This document shows positions 1-8,895 of a stretch of 64,000 bases of DNA, piece by piece. The notes beneath the pieces are model-generated. The model did no database searches. It worked only from the letters and a program-made list of their open reading frames with translations, and had not been told where the DNA came from. A program made the position numbers and the translations under genes. Positions within the stretch are counted from its first letter, which is position 1; each line of letters begins with the position of its first letter. The DNA is from Streptomyces sp. NBC_00654. GTDB lineage: Bacteria > Actinomycetota > Actinomycetes > Streptomycetales > Streptomycetaceae. Location: contig NZ_JAPEOB010000006.1 of the NCBI RefSeq assembly GCF_026341775.1, positions 32,259-96,258 on the forward strand, written 5' to 3'.

Positions 1-791
1 CATCGGAAGGCGTCGAGCCGGGCCTCACGCTCGCTTGGCCAGCCCCTTTGCCCCTTCAGCGTCTCTCTTTTGAAGGTCGCGTTGAACGACTCCGCCAGTG
101 CGTTGTCCGCGCTGGACCCGACCGCGCTCATGCTCTGACGGACCCCTGCTGACCTGCAGGCTTCGGCGAATTCTCGGCTCGTGTATTGCGAGCCGTGGTC
201 GGTGTGCATCACCGCCCCGGCCAGGCTCCCGCGGGTCCGCTCGGCGGCGGCCAGGGCGTCGGTAACGAGTTCGGTCCGCATGTGATCGGCGACTGCCCAC
301 CCCGCCAGGCGTCTCGAGCAGAGGTCGATGACGGTCGCGAGATAGCAGAACTTCCCGCCACCGATCCTCAGGTAGGTGATGTCGCCGACGTACTTCGTGT
401 TCGGGGCCGTGGCGGTGAAGTCACGCCCGATCAGGTCCGGCGCCTTCGGCGCGGCCGGGTCCGCGACGGTGGTGCGCTGCCGGCGCCGCAGCCGGACGCC
501 CTCGAGCCCGATCGTCCGCATGATCCTCGCAACCCGCTTGTGGTTGACCACCTGGCCGCCGTCGTCGCGGAGCTCAGCGGTGATTCTCGGGGCGCCGTAG
601 GTGCCGTCGGAGTCCTCGTGGACCTTGCGTATCCGGGCGGCGAGCTGGGCGTCAGCGGCCTGCCGGGCCACCCTGGCAGGGGCGGTCCGGCGCCAGTAGT
701 AGAAGCTCGAGCGGGAGATCCCGAGAATGTCACAGAGCCGCTTGACGCCGAACCGGCGCTGATGATCTTCAACGAACTGGCAGCGGGTCAC
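1..791 (-). CDS. IS3-family transposase OrfB (partial, runs off window)
   Basis: This is the catalytic subunit of an IS3-family transposase (rve integrase core). Visible parts are an N-terminal HTH_21-like segment (VKRLCDILGISRSSFYYWRR), the first catalytic Asp region (KYVGDITYL), the second (HTDHGSQYTS) and the DE region (SSADNALAESFNATFKRETL). The likely start is a GTG whose bases overlap the orfA stop as GTGA, so expression is coupled to orfA. The reading frame stays open to base 1, and the end of the gene is missing from the window. Confidence 0.88.
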   Translation of the reverse strand, partial: MTRCQFVEDHQRRFGVKRLCDILGISRSSFYYWRRTAPARVARQAADAQLAARIRKVHEDSDGTYGAPRITAELRDDGGQVVNHKRVARIMRTIGLEGVRLRRRQRTTVADPAAPKAPDLIGRDFTATAPNTKYVGDITYLRIGGGKFCYLATVIDLCSRRLAGWAVADHMRTELVTDALAAAERTRGSLAGAVMHTDHGSQYTSREFAEACRSAGVRQSMSAVGSSADNALAESFNATFKRETLKGQRGWPSEREARLDAFR

Positions 792-1150
792 CAGCGCGTC
801 TCCGTCGCGAAATACCGGGCCGCCTTGCGGAGGATGTCGCGTTCTTCCTCCAGCTCGCGGATCCTCTTGCGCGCGGCGGCCAGCTCCGCCTGAACCAGCT
901 CGCCGCCAGGCTGCGGCGCAGCCGCAGGCGCGGAGTGGGCACCGGCACGGCGTCCGTCGGCGGCCCGGATCCAGTTCCGCAGCGTCTCGGTGTTCACCCC
1001 GAGATCGGTGGCAACCGACTTGATCGTCGCTCCCGGACGCGACCGGTAGAGCGCCACCGCGTCCGCCTTGAACTCGGTGGGATAGTGCTTCATCCCCACA
1101 GGGACTCCGTTCTCCTGGACCATCAAGATCCAAGTCTCTCCGGTGTCCAA
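788..1150 (-). CDS. IS3-family transposase OrfA
   Basis: This 120-residue protein is a helix-turn-helix DNA-binding subunit of an IS3-family transposase. The segment YPTEFKADAVALYRSRPGAT followed by SVATDLGVNTETLRNWI is the typical HTH_Tnp_1 fold, and the C-terminal half (ELAAARKRIRELEEERDILRKA) is a leucine-zipper-like coiled coil used for dimerisation. The true start may be an internal ATG at MKHYPTEF or MVQENG, because the first codons lie within the terminal repeat. It is identical to the OrfA of copy 2. Confidence 0.9.
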   Translation of the reverse strand: MDTGETWILMVQENGVPVGMKHYPTEFKADAVALYRSRPGATIKSVATDLGVNTETLRNWIRAADGRRAGAHSAPAAAPQPGGELVQAELAAARKRIRELEEERDILRKAARYFATETRW

Positions 1151-1162
1151 ACTCCGGGGTCA

Positions 1163-1387
1163 GGGCCCGAGATCCGCAGGAGAGCGGTCACGGACGCCGC
1201 GATCCCGGGATTGCTCGGAACTGGTGCCAACATGAATGGCAATCCACCGCAGGTTGCAGGAAGCGTGACCCGATGGTTCCAACAAACGTGTCCCGCAAGG
1301 TCAAACCCTCCAGGTCACCACACCACGTTGGTTCCGACTATCTTGTCCCGGCTCACCCACTTGATGCAGGTGCGGAGCCCCGGTTAC
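1163..1387. other. Intergenic stretch between IS3 copy 1 and the esterase gene
   Basis: I see no supported gene here. It holds the DNA immediately outside the IS3 terminal repeat and the downstream region of the minus-strand esterase gene. No clear hairpin terminator is visible. Confidence 0.4.
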
Positions 1388-2539
1388 TCAGCGAAACGGC
1401 CCGTCGTCGGCGAAGGCGTGCGCGGCGAAGCGTTTACCCATCCGGCGGTAGGCGGCGGCGGTGGGGTGCAGGCCGTCGGCAAGGTCATCCACCTCGTGCG
1501 GGCCGAGCAGTTCGCGTCCGTCGAGATAGTGCAGGTGGGGATCGCGTGCTCGCCGGTCCGCCACGATTCGGGCCAGTTCGTCACGGACCACCGTCAGCGA
1601 CAACGCCCCGCGGGCCACATCGGCCGGGTCGCCCAGGGCTGTGATCTTCCCGTCAGGACCCATCGCGGTCGGGCCGGGGGTCGTGTCGAGTGCCGGACAG
1701 CTCACCGGGGACATCAGCAGCAGCGGGGTGTCCGGGTGGCCGTCCCGGATCGTGTCCAGGAATCCGTGCACCGCCGGGCCGAACGTCCGCAGCCGGAATG
1801 TGGCCAGGCCCACGATGTTGACGCCCACCTTGAGGCTGATCAGGTCGGCGGGCATGTCGCGGATCGTCCGGGCGACATAGGGGTCCAGCATGGCGTTGCC
1901 AGCCTGGCTGAGGTTGATCACCTCCACTCCCCCGAGCGAAGCCGCCACCACCGGCCAGGTACCGGTCGGGCCGTCGGCTTCGAGGCAGTGGCTGATGGAA
2001 CTGCCGTGGTGCACCCAGCGGCGCCGACCGTCCGGCAACGGTGCCAGCACCTCGCCATCAGCACGCAGTGCCACCAGTTCCGTGGGGGTCTGCTGGGGCA
2101 GCCACAGCTCGACGTTCTTCATGCCCATCGGCAGCCCGGCGAACCGCACGGTCCCCGGCTCCCCTGGGACCAGTCGCTGCGCGGTCCCGGGGCCCGCCAT
2201 CCGCACCACATTGCCCATCGGTGCTTGTCGGCGCCCGGCAGGGGCACCGTCCACCAGCAGTTCCAGCATCCCGGTCGGGCGAGGTCGGGGGTCGGTGTCG
2301 AGCTGTCCTGTGGAGGTGAGTACCTCGAACTCAAGCTCACGCGCATCGGTACGGAACACCAGCCGTACCCCTGAAGGCATCACCGTCACTCCGTAGACCG
2401 ACGGGTCCTGGTACTGCTCCTTGGTCCACGCGGGCAACCGGCGAGGCATCACCCCCGCCCGCGTCCGCTCCAAGTCCAGCGCACCTCGTAACTCCACCGG
2501 CCCGCCCACCAGCGGAAATGCCCGCATTGCCACCGTCAC
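1388..2539 (-). CDS. SGNH/GDSL-family esterase-like hydrolase
   Basis: This 383-residue protein appears cytosolic, as no signal peptide is visible. The N-terminal ~170 residues are a beta-rich ancillary domain of the kind preceding SGNH domains in carbohydrate esterases. The SGNH core follows: block I around HHGSSISHC (nucleophile Ser in GSSIS), block II around NLSQAGNAM with its Gly, block III GVNIV with Asn, and block V DGLHPTAAAY supplying Asp and His. All four blocks are present and the frame is unbroken, so it is probably active on an ester such as an acetylated sugar. It is a lone minus-strand gene enclosed by the IS3 copies. The substrate cannot be read from the sequence. Confidence 0.8.
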   Translation of the reverse strand: MTVAMRAFPLVGGPVELRGALDLERTRAGVMPRRLPAWTKEQYQDPSVYGVTVMPSGVRLVFRTDARELEFEVLTSTGQLDTDPRPRPTGMLELLVDGAPAGRRQAPMGNVVRMAGPGTAQRLVPGEPGTVRFAGLPMGMKNVELWLPQQTPTELVALRADGEVLAPLPDGRRRWVHHGSSISHCLEADGPTGTWPVVAASLGGVEVINLSQAGNAMLDPYVARTIRDMPADLISLKVGVNIVGLATFRLRTFGPAVHGFLDTIRDGHPDTPLLLMSPVSCPALDTTPGPTAMGPDGKITALGDPADVARGALSLTVVRDELARIVADRRARDPHLHYLDGRELLGPHEVDDLADGLHPTAAAYRRMGKRFAAHAFADDGPFR

Positions 2540-2706
2540 GACTCCCCAACGTTCTCAGGTCCGGATGTGAGTACGCACCCGCGAGTTCTCTACCGCCACC
2601 CTGGCACACAAGCCGACACGCTCAACTGGCCAAGCACAACGCTCACTGGCCAGCTGAAACGCTCAGTCGCACATCTCCTGTCCCACCGGCTCGGCAAAGC
2701 CAGGAG

Positions 2707-2754
2707 CAGCAGTAAGGGCCCGAACCTATGAGGCGGTTCGGGCCCTTACTGCTG
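2707..2754. terminator. Strong bidirectional hairpin after tpg
   Basis: There is a perfect 20-bp inverted repeat (arms 2707-2726 and 2735-2754) around an 8-nt loop. It lies just beyond the tpg stop and within the 220 bp separating tpg from the esterase gene, so it should end tpg transcription. No other element is seen in 2540-2706. Confidence 0.85.
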
Positions 2755-2760
2755 GGTGAT

Positions 2761-3318
2761 CTACAGATCGAACTCCAGGTGTTCCACGTCGGTGAAGCGC
2801 ACCTCTTCCAGGCTTCCGGCGCGGCGGCCGCCGTCCTGGAAGTAGACCTCCTTGAGGGCTTCGGCCGCGATCTCCTGGAGTTCGGTGTCGCTGCCGCCGG
2901 CCGCCTGGGCGTCGAAGAGGCGTGCGGCGTAGACCGGGGGCAGGGCGATGGTCAGGTGCCGGATGCGGTCCTGGTCCGTCGACCCGATCGGGGCGGTGTA
3001 GCCCATGCGGGCACGGGCGTCGATGACGATGCCGCCGGTCGTCGCCGCCTTCTCGCGGGCCTTGGCCCGGATCTGCGGCTGCCACCGCTTGGTCACCTCG
3101 CGCTCCAGGCGGGCGGCGAGGTCGGCGCGCGGCCTCTTGGCCGTGCCCGCCACGTACCGCTCCACCTGCCGCTGGGACAAGCCGAGCAGTTCGGCGACCG
3201 CCTTCGTGCCGCCGAGCTGCTTGACCATGTACCGCACCTGCGGGCCCGCGTTCTTGGGTGCCGGGCGGGTGAACGCCTTCTGCACCGCCTTGTCCAGGCC
3301 GTCCCCGAACATGCTCAT
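2761..3318 (-). CDS. tpg: Telomere terminal protein Tpg
   Basis: At 185 residues this is the usual length of Streptomyces Tpg, the protein that primes end-patching of linear replicons and stays covalently linked to the 5' telomere ends. It begins MSMFGDGLDKAV and continues with the family's PAPKNAGPQVRYMVKQ segment. A helix-turn-helix (GGTKAVAELLGLSQRQVERY) occupies roughly residues 36-56, followed by the conserved ARLEREVTKRWQP stretch, and the protein ends in the typical acidic DVEHLEFDL tail. It sits 15 bp downstream of the tap remnant, the canonical tap-tpg order. The frame is intact. I infer that the window lies on a linear replicon. Confidence 0.92.
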   Translation of the reverse strand: MSMFGDGLDKAVQKAFTRPAPKNAGPQVRYMVKQLGGTKAVAELLGLSQRQVERYVAGTAKRPRADLAARLEREVTKRWQPQIRAKAREKAATTGGIVIDARARMGYTAPIGSTDQDRIRHLTIALPPVYAARLFDAQAAGGSDTELQEIAAEALKEVYFQDGGRRAGSLEEVRFTDVEHLEFDL

Positions 3319-3333
3319 CGCCTGCTCTCTCCC

Positions 3334-4160
3334 CTACTCGCCGTTGTCGATGTCGGTGACGGTGCCGTCCTTGATGGACCGGGCGAGGTTGAGCTCCGGG
3401 GCGTCGAACCGCTCCCGGACCTCCTCGCCCCACAGGACGGACTGGGTGCCCTCGTGCTTGACCAGGCCGGGGTTGATGCCGAGCCTGAACCCACCGGGCA
3501 GCGGCTTGCCCTCCCGGCAGGGCAGGAAGTCCAGCGGCGAGGACCCGTTCGCGGCGTAGACGACGCAGTCGGACAGGATCGCGATGGGGTACTGCCCGGT
3601 GAACGCCGCGTGCTTGATCATCTTCCTGTGGAGGTTGATGCGGGTGCGGGAGATGACCGCCGCGCGGATGTCGGGCCGCCATGTCGGGCGCTCCAGGCCC
3701 GCCACCGCTCCCCGGACGTCCAGCCCTCGCCGCGGAGCCGCTCGCGCAGCTTCCCCAGCCCGCCCTTCACCGTAGCCTTGACCGCGCCCACGACGATCGC
3801 CCTCTCCGGGTCGCGGCCCTTGTAGCCGTCCATCGCCGCCAGGAAGTCGGCCGGCGGCAGGTCGGCGTCAACGCCGAGGTCGGCCATCGTGGCGAGGTAG
3901 GCGTCGCGCAGCCGCGTGTACCAGCCGTCCAGGTAGCGGCCGTGCTCGCGCCGCACCCACGCCTCGGCCGGGCGCACCTCGTAGCCGAGCTCCACCGCGT
4001 ACGCGATGGTGGGCGTCGCGTACCAGGCCGGGCCCTCGGGCCGCTCGCCCTTCGGCGTGAACAGGCTGCCGTCCAGCTTCACCCACTCCTTGCCGACCTT
4101 CCTGGAATCCGGTGTGCTGTGAAGCCCCAGGCCGATGGCGGGTCCTGGGGCTTCGTTCAT
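3334..4160 (-). pseudogene. tap: Telomere-associated protein Tap, C-terminal remnant, frameshifted
   Basis: Tap normally recruits Tpg to the telomere 3' overhang and is about 700 residues long. Only the C-terminal third is left. Recognisable parts are GPAWYATPTIAYAVELGYEV, RYLDGWYTRLRDAYLATM and VKATVKGGLGKLRER in one frame. The frame then shifts by one base near 3700 to continue as LERPTWRPDIRAAVISRTR and, at the end, PGGFRLGINPGLVKHEGTQS. The 5' part is absent: an IS5-family element follows within 45 bp and unrelated hydrolase DNA lies beyond it. With both a truncation and a frameshift it cannot be functional, so Tpg here has no adjacent working partner. Confidence 0.88.
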
Positions 4161-4204
4161 GCGTTCATGCGCGGAAAGCGGTTGTGTGGCCGGTCAGCGG
4201 TTAA

Positions 4205-5061
4205 GAGGTCATCTCATTTGGCTGATTCGGTAGTCTGTTGGTCATGGTGGGGATCGTTGAGCGTCTGGTGCCGGACGAGTTGTGGGAGTTGTTCCAGCGG
4301 GTGGTGCCGGAGGCACCGTCGCGGCCTCAGGGTGGCGGTCGGCGTCGGCACGGCGACCGGGAAGTGCTGGCCGCAATCGTGTTCGTGGCCACGTCAGGCT
4401 GCACGTGGCAGCAGTTGCCTTCCGCGTCGTTCGGCCCGTCGGGAGCGACCGCCCATCGGCGCTTCTCGGAGTGGTCGAAGGCCCGGGTGTGGGCCAAGCT
4501 CCACCGTGTGGTCCTCGACGAGCTCGGTGCCCGCGGCGAGCTGGACTGGTCTCGTTGCGCGATCGACTCGGTGAACATGCGGGCCCTGAAAAGGGGGACC
4601 TGACGGGTCCGAATCCTGTCGACCGGGGCAAGTACGGGTCGAAGATCCACCTGATCACCGAGCGGACCGGTCTGCCCCTGTCTGTCGGAATCTCCGGAGC
4701 CAACGTCCACGACAGCCAGGCCCTGATCCCGCTCGTGAAGGGCATACCGCCTATCCGTTCCCGCCGCGGCCCCCGTCGACGCAGGCCCGCCAAGCTCCAC
4801 GCCGACAAGGGATACGACTATCGCCACCTGCGGGAGTGGTTGTCCCAGCGGGGCATCCGGCACCGCATCGCCCGCAAGGGAATCGAGACCTCGCAGCGAC
4901 TCGGCCGACACCGCTGGACCATCGAACGCACCATGGCCTGGCTCGCCGGCTGCCGCCGACTGCACCGCCGCTACGAACGCAAGGCCGCCCACTTCCTCGC
5001 GTTCACGAGCATCGCCTGCACCCTCATCTGCTACCGCAGACTCACCAAATGAGATGACGTC
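4205..5061 (+). mobile_element. IS5-family insertion sequence, 857 bp
   Basis: The ends are inverted repeats (GAGGTCATCTCATTTGG at the left and GACGTCATCTCATTTGG at the right on the opposite strand), flanked by a 3-bp TAA duplication at 4202-4204 and 5062-5064. The element carries one transposase split over two frames, as is usual for small IS5-family members. It separates the tap remnant from the truncated hydrolase gene. Confidence 0.88.
4244..5052 (+). CDS. IS5-family transposase (two frames, probable programmed frameshift)
   Basis: The first frame starts at the ATG at 4244 (MVGIVERLVPDELWELF) and gives the DUF4096-type N-terminal region through CAIDSVNMRALKRG, which includes the first catalytic Asp. 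The second frame begins in the run AAAAGGGGG at about 4590 (KKGDLTGPNPVDRGKYGSKIH) and supplies the second Asp (HADKGYD) and the Glu (RHRWTIERTMAWL). A homopolymer at the junction is typical of ribosomal slippage in this family, so this is probably a functional fused transposase rather than a dead gene. Confidence 0.82.
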
Positions 5062-5062
5062 T

Positions 5063-5634
5063 AAAGACTTCTTCGATCTTGTCGGCCATCTGCCTGGCCT
5101 GGATGTCGCGGCCCTTCTCGTTGGGGTGTCCGTACCAGGGGATCTTGGTGTTGAGGAGTTCGAGCTTGGAGTTCTCCAGCAGGCCGCCGATGCCGCGGTC
5201 GGCGCCGTCGAACGCCGTGTTGGCGCCGGTGCTGGCGTAGAGGTCGACGAAGTCGGCGCCGCCTTCGGCGTCGGCGGCGGCCTTCTTCATGGCGTCGTTC
5301 AGTCGCTTCTGGATCTGGTCCAGGACCGGCAGGGCGTCCTGGGGGATGTCGGCGAACGGCAGCTGCGTCTGACCGGGCGCCGCGGTCAGGCACTTGGTGG
5401 TGTCCTCGGGCACGAGCCGGGGGTAGCCGACCAGGACGCGCTTCGCGTCGGGGGCGAAGTAGCCGATGCGGTCAAGCAGCTCCTCCAGCTCCCCGCCGAC
5501 CTGCTCGAACTGGCCGTCCAGCCACTGCTTTCCGTCCCCGGTCTCGAAGAACTCACCGCACTTGGCGGCCGGCTCGTCCTTGTCCACCGGGTCGCCCGGC
5601 AGCAGAGAGGGCTGCCGGAGCTCGTCGGAGCACT
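5063..5634 (-). pseudogene. Secreted SGNH/GDSL hydrolase, middle and C-terminal part only
   Basis: About 190 residues survive. The segment QCSDELRQPSLLPGDPVDKD followed by YFAPDAKRVLVGYPRLVP and, near the end, the catalytic IPWYGHPNEKGRDIQARQMA (active-site His in GHPNEKG) is typical of Streptomyces extracellular GDSL lipases. The N-terminal signal peptide and nucleophile block are missing because an IS5-family element begins at 5635. The C terminus is also abnormal, since the reading frame runs into the 857-bp IS and stops as RRHLIW. Both ends are therefore broken. Confidence 0.8.
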
Positions 5635-6525
5635 GAGTCCTTTTCAACCTGACCGTGGGGCTGTGGTGTTGGTTGGTGCGGGCTGTACGGAACGACGAAG
5701 CTCCTGGTAGACGGGTTCTCGACCAAGATCACCCGTGTCCGCCAGGAGCTTCGCGTGCTTGCCTACCCGTCGTCGATCGATCTTTCCAGCAGTACCTTGC
5801 AGCACCTGGCCGAGCAGCTTGCAGTCCGGCGACGGGAGATCGGTACCCGGTGGCGACGCCTGCCCGCCGGCCGCCAGGCCCTGCTCGCCCTGGCCCACCT
5901 GCGGTGCGGCGACACCTACGCCCAGCTTGCCGCCGGCTTCGGAATCGGCATCGCTACCGTCCACCGGTACATACACGGGGCCATCGAAGTCCTGGCCGTT
6001 CGCGCTCCGACCCTGGCCCAGGCGATGGAGACGGCCCGGACGAAAGCGTTCGTGATCCTGGACGGCACTCTGCTGCCGATCGACCGGATCGCCGCCGACA
6101 CCCCCTACCACTCGGGAAAACACAAGCGGCACGGCATGAACGTCCAGGTCCTCACCGACCCATTCGGCCGACTGCTCTGGGCTTCCCCGGCTCTGCCTGG
6201 AGCCACTCACGACCTGACCGCGGCCCGAAGCCATGGCATCGTCGACGCGCTCGCGGCCGCAGGACTGAAGTGCTGGGCGGACAAGGCCTACCAAGGCGCC
6301 GGCCGGCACATTCGAGTCCCCTTCCGGGGCCGACGGCTCAAGCGCTGGAAGCGACGGCACAACAGCAGTCACGCCAAGATCCGCTGCGTCGGCGAGCAGG
6401 CCATGGCCGTGCTGAAAGGTTGGCACCTCCTACGGAAGCTCCGCTGCAGCACCAACCGGATCACCGACATCGTGAAGGCAGTCCTCGTCCTCCACCACGC
6501 CTCAACATGAGGTTGGAAAAGGCTC
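5635..6525 (+). mobile_element. IS5-family insertion sequence, 891 bp
   Basis: Imperfect terminal repeats (GAGTCCTTTTCAACCTGA at the left, GAGCCTTTTCCAACCTCA at the right read inward) are flanked by an ACT direct repeat at 5632-5634 and 6526-6528. It holds a single-frame transposase and joins the hydrolase fragment to an IS110 fragment, so it inserted into DNA that was already rearranged. Confidence 0.85.
5755..6510 (+). CDS. IS5-family transposase (DDE_Tnp_4 type)
   Basis: This 251-residue protein starts at a GTG preceded by AGGAG. An N-terminal helix-turn-helix (TYAQLAAGFGIGIATVHRYI) is followed by the DDE core: AFVILDGTLLPIDRI (first Asp), GATHDLTAARSHGIVDAL with CWADKAYQGAG (second Asp), and the C-terminal RCVGEQAMAVLKGW (Glu). 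The frame is complete and the protein fills the element, so it is probably active. Confidence 0.9.
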   Translation: MLAYPSSIDLSSSTLQHLAEQLAVRRREIGTRWRRLPAGRQALLALAHLRCGDTYAQLAAGFGIGIATVHRYIHGAIEVLAVRAPTLAQAMETARTKAFVILDGTLLPIDRIAADTPYHSGKHKRHGMNVQVLTDPFGRLLWASPALPGATHDLTAARSHGIVDALAAAGLKCWADKAYQGAGRHIRVPFRGRRLKRWKRRHNSSHAKIRCVGEQAMAVLKGWHLLRKLRCSTNRITDIVKAVLVLHHAST

Positions 6526-6566
6526 ACTGCCGAGGCCGGCACGGTCAACGACCTGGAGAGGGTGCG

Positions 6567-6828
6567 ATGTTCGACACCGAAGGCGTGGGCGTCTTCCTCG
6601 GGATGGACGTCGGCAAGACCGCCCATCACGGTCACGGGCTCACCCCAGCCGGGAAGAAGGTCTTCGACAAGCCGATGCCCAACAGCGAACCCAAGCTGCG
6701 GGCCGTCTTCGACAAGCTCAAAGCCAAGTTCGGCACTGTGCTGGTGATCGTGGACCAGCCCGCGTCCATCGGTGCCCTGCCGCTGACCGTCGCCCGCGAC
6801 GCGGGCTGCGAGGTCGCTTACGGCCTGG
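6567..6828 (+). pseudogene. IS110-family transposase, N-terminal fragment
   Basis: The fragment starts at an ATG preceded by GGAGAGGG. It encodes VGVFLGMDVGKTAHHGHGLT and LVIVDQPASIGALPLTVARD, the RuvC-like DEDD domain beginning of IS110/IS116/IS902 transposases. After about 87 residues (VAYGL) the homology stops at the left end of the next IS, and the frame runs on for 12 meaningless codons. More than two thirds of the protein, including the transposase_20 domain, is missing. Confidence 0.85.
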
Positions 6829-6829
6829 G

Positions 6830-7925
6830 GATGAATAGCCCCGGTGTTGGTGGGGCCGTGACATGAGAAGGGCCGCACGGGTTGGGTGAGTTGTGACGCT
6901 TACCTGGGCCCGTGCGGCCTGCTCCCATCCTGCCCTGTCCGGGGTCTCTCGCGCACATCTCGGCGAGTTGCTCGAAGAGTTGTCGCCGCGTTGGTGGGCC
7001 CGGCGTGAGTCGGCGCTCGACCGGCAGCGGGGCTACAAACAGCGCCGGGCGGAGGGGGCCGGGCGCAAGCCGAAGCTGGAGTTCGTCGACCGGCTGCTGG
7101 TCACCCTCGTCCACCTGCGGCTCGGCCTGCCTCACGCCGCTCTGGCCGAGCTGTACCGGGTGGACCGCTCCACGGTCTCCGCCGCGATCCGCCAGGTCAG
7201 GCCCCTGCTCGCTGCCCGCGGCTTCGCCGTGCCCGACCGCCCCGGCGTCAGGCTGCGGACCTTGGAAGATGCGTTCGCCTACGCCGATCTTGAAGGCGTG
7301 GACCTGCGGATCGACGGCACCGAGGTTCAGGTCCGACGCCCCCGCGCCGGACGGCCGGGGCGCAAGGCCTTCGTGTCCGGCAAGAAGAAGCAGAACACGA
7401 TCAAGACCACCACCTTCAGCGACCAGCAGGGCCGCACGCTGTTCTCCGGTGTCGTCCGCCCGGGCCGGATGCACGACCAGACCGCCCTGCGCACCGAGGG
7501 CATCGCGGACCAGCTCCGCCGGCACCCGGGGGTGAAGGCCGAGGTCGACTCGGGATACCAGGGCCTGGCCAAGGAGTTCCCCAGCCAGGTCAGCGCCCCT
7601 CCGAAGAAGCCGGCCGAGGACGCCTGCGACGGGGACAAGCGGGCCTGGCGCGAGATGCGCCGCCGCCAGTCCCCGGCGCGGATCTGCGTGGAGCACACCA
7701 ACGCCGAGTACAAGCAGTGGCGCCCCCTCCAGCGGTACACCGGCCGACGCGAGACCTACGCCGAGACCCACCTCGCGATCGCCTCGCTGGTCTCCGACCG
7801 CTCCGCACGACGCCCGACCCGCCGCCGGACGAACACCGAACTCGTCCTCGCCCGCAACACCGTCTGCTGATCACCCACCAGCCGAACCACCAGGCCAACA
7901 CGCCCCGACCCCAATTTCACCCAAG
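6830..7925 (+). mobile_element. IS5-family insertion sequence, about 1.1 kb
   Basis: The boundaries are estimated from the end of IS110 homology on the left and from GTGTTGG-containing terminal sequence on both sides. It carries one complete transposase. A roughly 95-bp relative of its left end recurs at 22005-22100. Confidence 0.65.
6893..7870 (+). CDS. IS5-family transposase (HTH_Tnp_4 / DDE_Tnp_4)
   Basis: This is a 325-residue transposase. The helix-turn-helix region (LRLGLPHAALAELYRVDRST followed by VSAAIRQV) is at roughly residues 75-105. The DDE core shows DLRIDGTEVQVRRPRAGRPG (first Asp), then VRPGRMHDQTAL and KAEVDSGYQGL (second Asp), then ARICVEHTNAEYKQWRPLQR (Glu). The frame is intact. 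Its start has no strong ribosome-binding site, and internal starts are possible. Confidence 0.88.
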   Translation: MTLTWARAACSHPALSGVSRAHLGELLEELSPRWWARRESALDRQRGYKQRRAEGAGRKPKLEFVDRLLVTLVHLRLGLPHAALAELYRVDRSTVSAAIRQVRPLLAARGFAVPDRPGVRLRTLEDAFAYADLEGVDLRIDGTEVQVRRPRAGRPGRKAFVSGKKKQNTIKTTTFSDQQGRTLFSGVVRPGRMHDQTALRTEGIADQLRRHPGVKAEVDSGYQGLAKEFPSQVSAPPKKPAEDACDGDKRAWREMRRRQSPARICVEHTNAEYKQWRPLQRYTGRRETYAETHLAIASLVSDRSARRPTRRRTNTELVLARNTVC

Positions 7926-8313
7926 GTCGTAAGCGATCCTCGCCCTCCGCCACTCCACTTCATCGGCAGCCATCAGGGCCTGGACGCTGTACATGTCACC
8001 GACCCGCAGATTGCCCGGCGTGCTGTACACGCCGTAGGTGCCTATGACGGAGACGGCCGCCGTACGCAACCGGGCCGGATGGCAACGTGCACTCTGTCCC
8101 GGCCCCTGCGGAGTCAGAGCGGGCCCTCTAACGGCGGCGTCCGAACAGGCGGCGGTTCTTCTTCGCCTCCGCTTCGGACGCCCGGTGCTGTGCTTCGCCC
8201 GCATCGGTCCCCGTATACCGGCTCATGACAGTGAAACCCACCCGCGCAAGAACCCAGCCAGCACAAACACCGAAAGGTTAAGGACCAGTGAGCGCCAGTG
8301 GTGTGATGGCTTC

Positions 8314-8625
8314 ATGCGACGTGAGAACTGTGTGACCAGGAACCACATAGAGGTGTGGCGTGCACGTGCCCTGCCGGCAGCTCCGGAACAGGTCACGTTC
8401 TGGAAGGTGTTGCGTGGTTCTCTCCTGCCACTCCTGGTCTGGTCCGGCGTCGCGTGCTTCGTGTACTTCGTCTACGGCCCAGTCGTGGCGGTGGTCCTCG
8501 GTGGGCTCTTCGCCGTGTCGTTCATCGTGGGGTTCAGGCTCCGCCGCAGGGCCGGACACTCCGTTCGCTGCAGCGTCTACGGCGCGGTGGGCGGTGCGCT
8601 CGACAAGTCCATGACCGGGTTCTGA
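8314..8625 (+). CDS. Small two-helix membrane protein, unknown
   Basis: This 103-residue hypothetical protein is not one I recognise. Residues from about 35 form two transmembrane helices (LLPLLVWSGVACFVYFVYG and VVAVVLGGLFAVSFIVGF) separated by a short turn and followed by a basic patch (RLRRRAGH), which suggests a cytoplasmic C terminus. The start chosen is the first ATG in frame downstream of the IS junction; the ribosome-binding site is weak. It precedes the synthetase-like stub and the MFS gene on the same strand and may have belonged to that locus. Confidence 0.45.
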   Translation: MRRENCVTRNHIEVWRARALPAAPEQVTFWKVLRGSLLPLLVWSGVACFVYFVYGPVVAVVLGGLFAVSFIVGFRLRRRAGHSVRCSVYGAVGGALDKSMTGF

Positions 8626-8685
8626 GGTACTGCGGCGGAATCGGCCCGTCCTTGTATCGGGGGTGCCTTTCGGAAGTCCACGGTC

Positions 8686-8883
8686 ATGCACGACGTCAAC
8701 GAGCGGGAGTACGCCTGGTACGTGCGTTTGCGCGAGGAGTTCCCCATGCGCACTGCCGGGTTCGGTATGGGCGTGGAGCGCTTCCTGATGTGGGTGCTCG
8801 GGCATGGCGACATCCGCGACATTCCCCTGATCGACCGGATCAACGAGACCCCCGCCTTTCCGGCCGTGGTGATCCGTCCGTAG
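8686..8883 (+). pseudogene. C-terminal stub of a class II aminoacyl-tRNA synthetase-like protein
   Basis: The 65-residue frame contains MRTAGFGMGVERFLMWVLGH and GDIRDIPLIDR, which is motif 3 and the C terminus of the AsnRS/AspRS fold; the motif 3 Arg that contacts ATP is in GVERF. Motifs 1 and 2 and any anticodon-binding domain are absent. It is either the tail of a truncated paralogue of the amino acid-tRNA ligase-related type or a relic. It ends 12 bp before the MFS gene, so the two were probably co-transcribed in the parent locus. Confidence 0.7.
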
Positions 8884-8895
8884 CGAGGACATTTC

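Larger units (their letters stand above)
1..1162 (-). mobile_element. IS3-family insertion sequence, copy 1 (cut by window edge)
   Basis: This is the right-hand 1.16 kb of an IS3-family element read on the minus strand. It matches the copy at 11362-12668 almost base for base but lies in the opposite orientation. Its outer end carries the terminal sequence GGGCCCTGACCCCGGAG (read inward on the minus strand from about 1168), the same terminal sequence as the left end of copy 2. orfA and most of orfB are present; the rest of orfB and the other inverted repeat lie outside the window. The A4 run in orfB near 90 is intact here, whereas copy 2 has lost one A, so this copy may still encode a full transposase. 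Confidence 0.9.
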
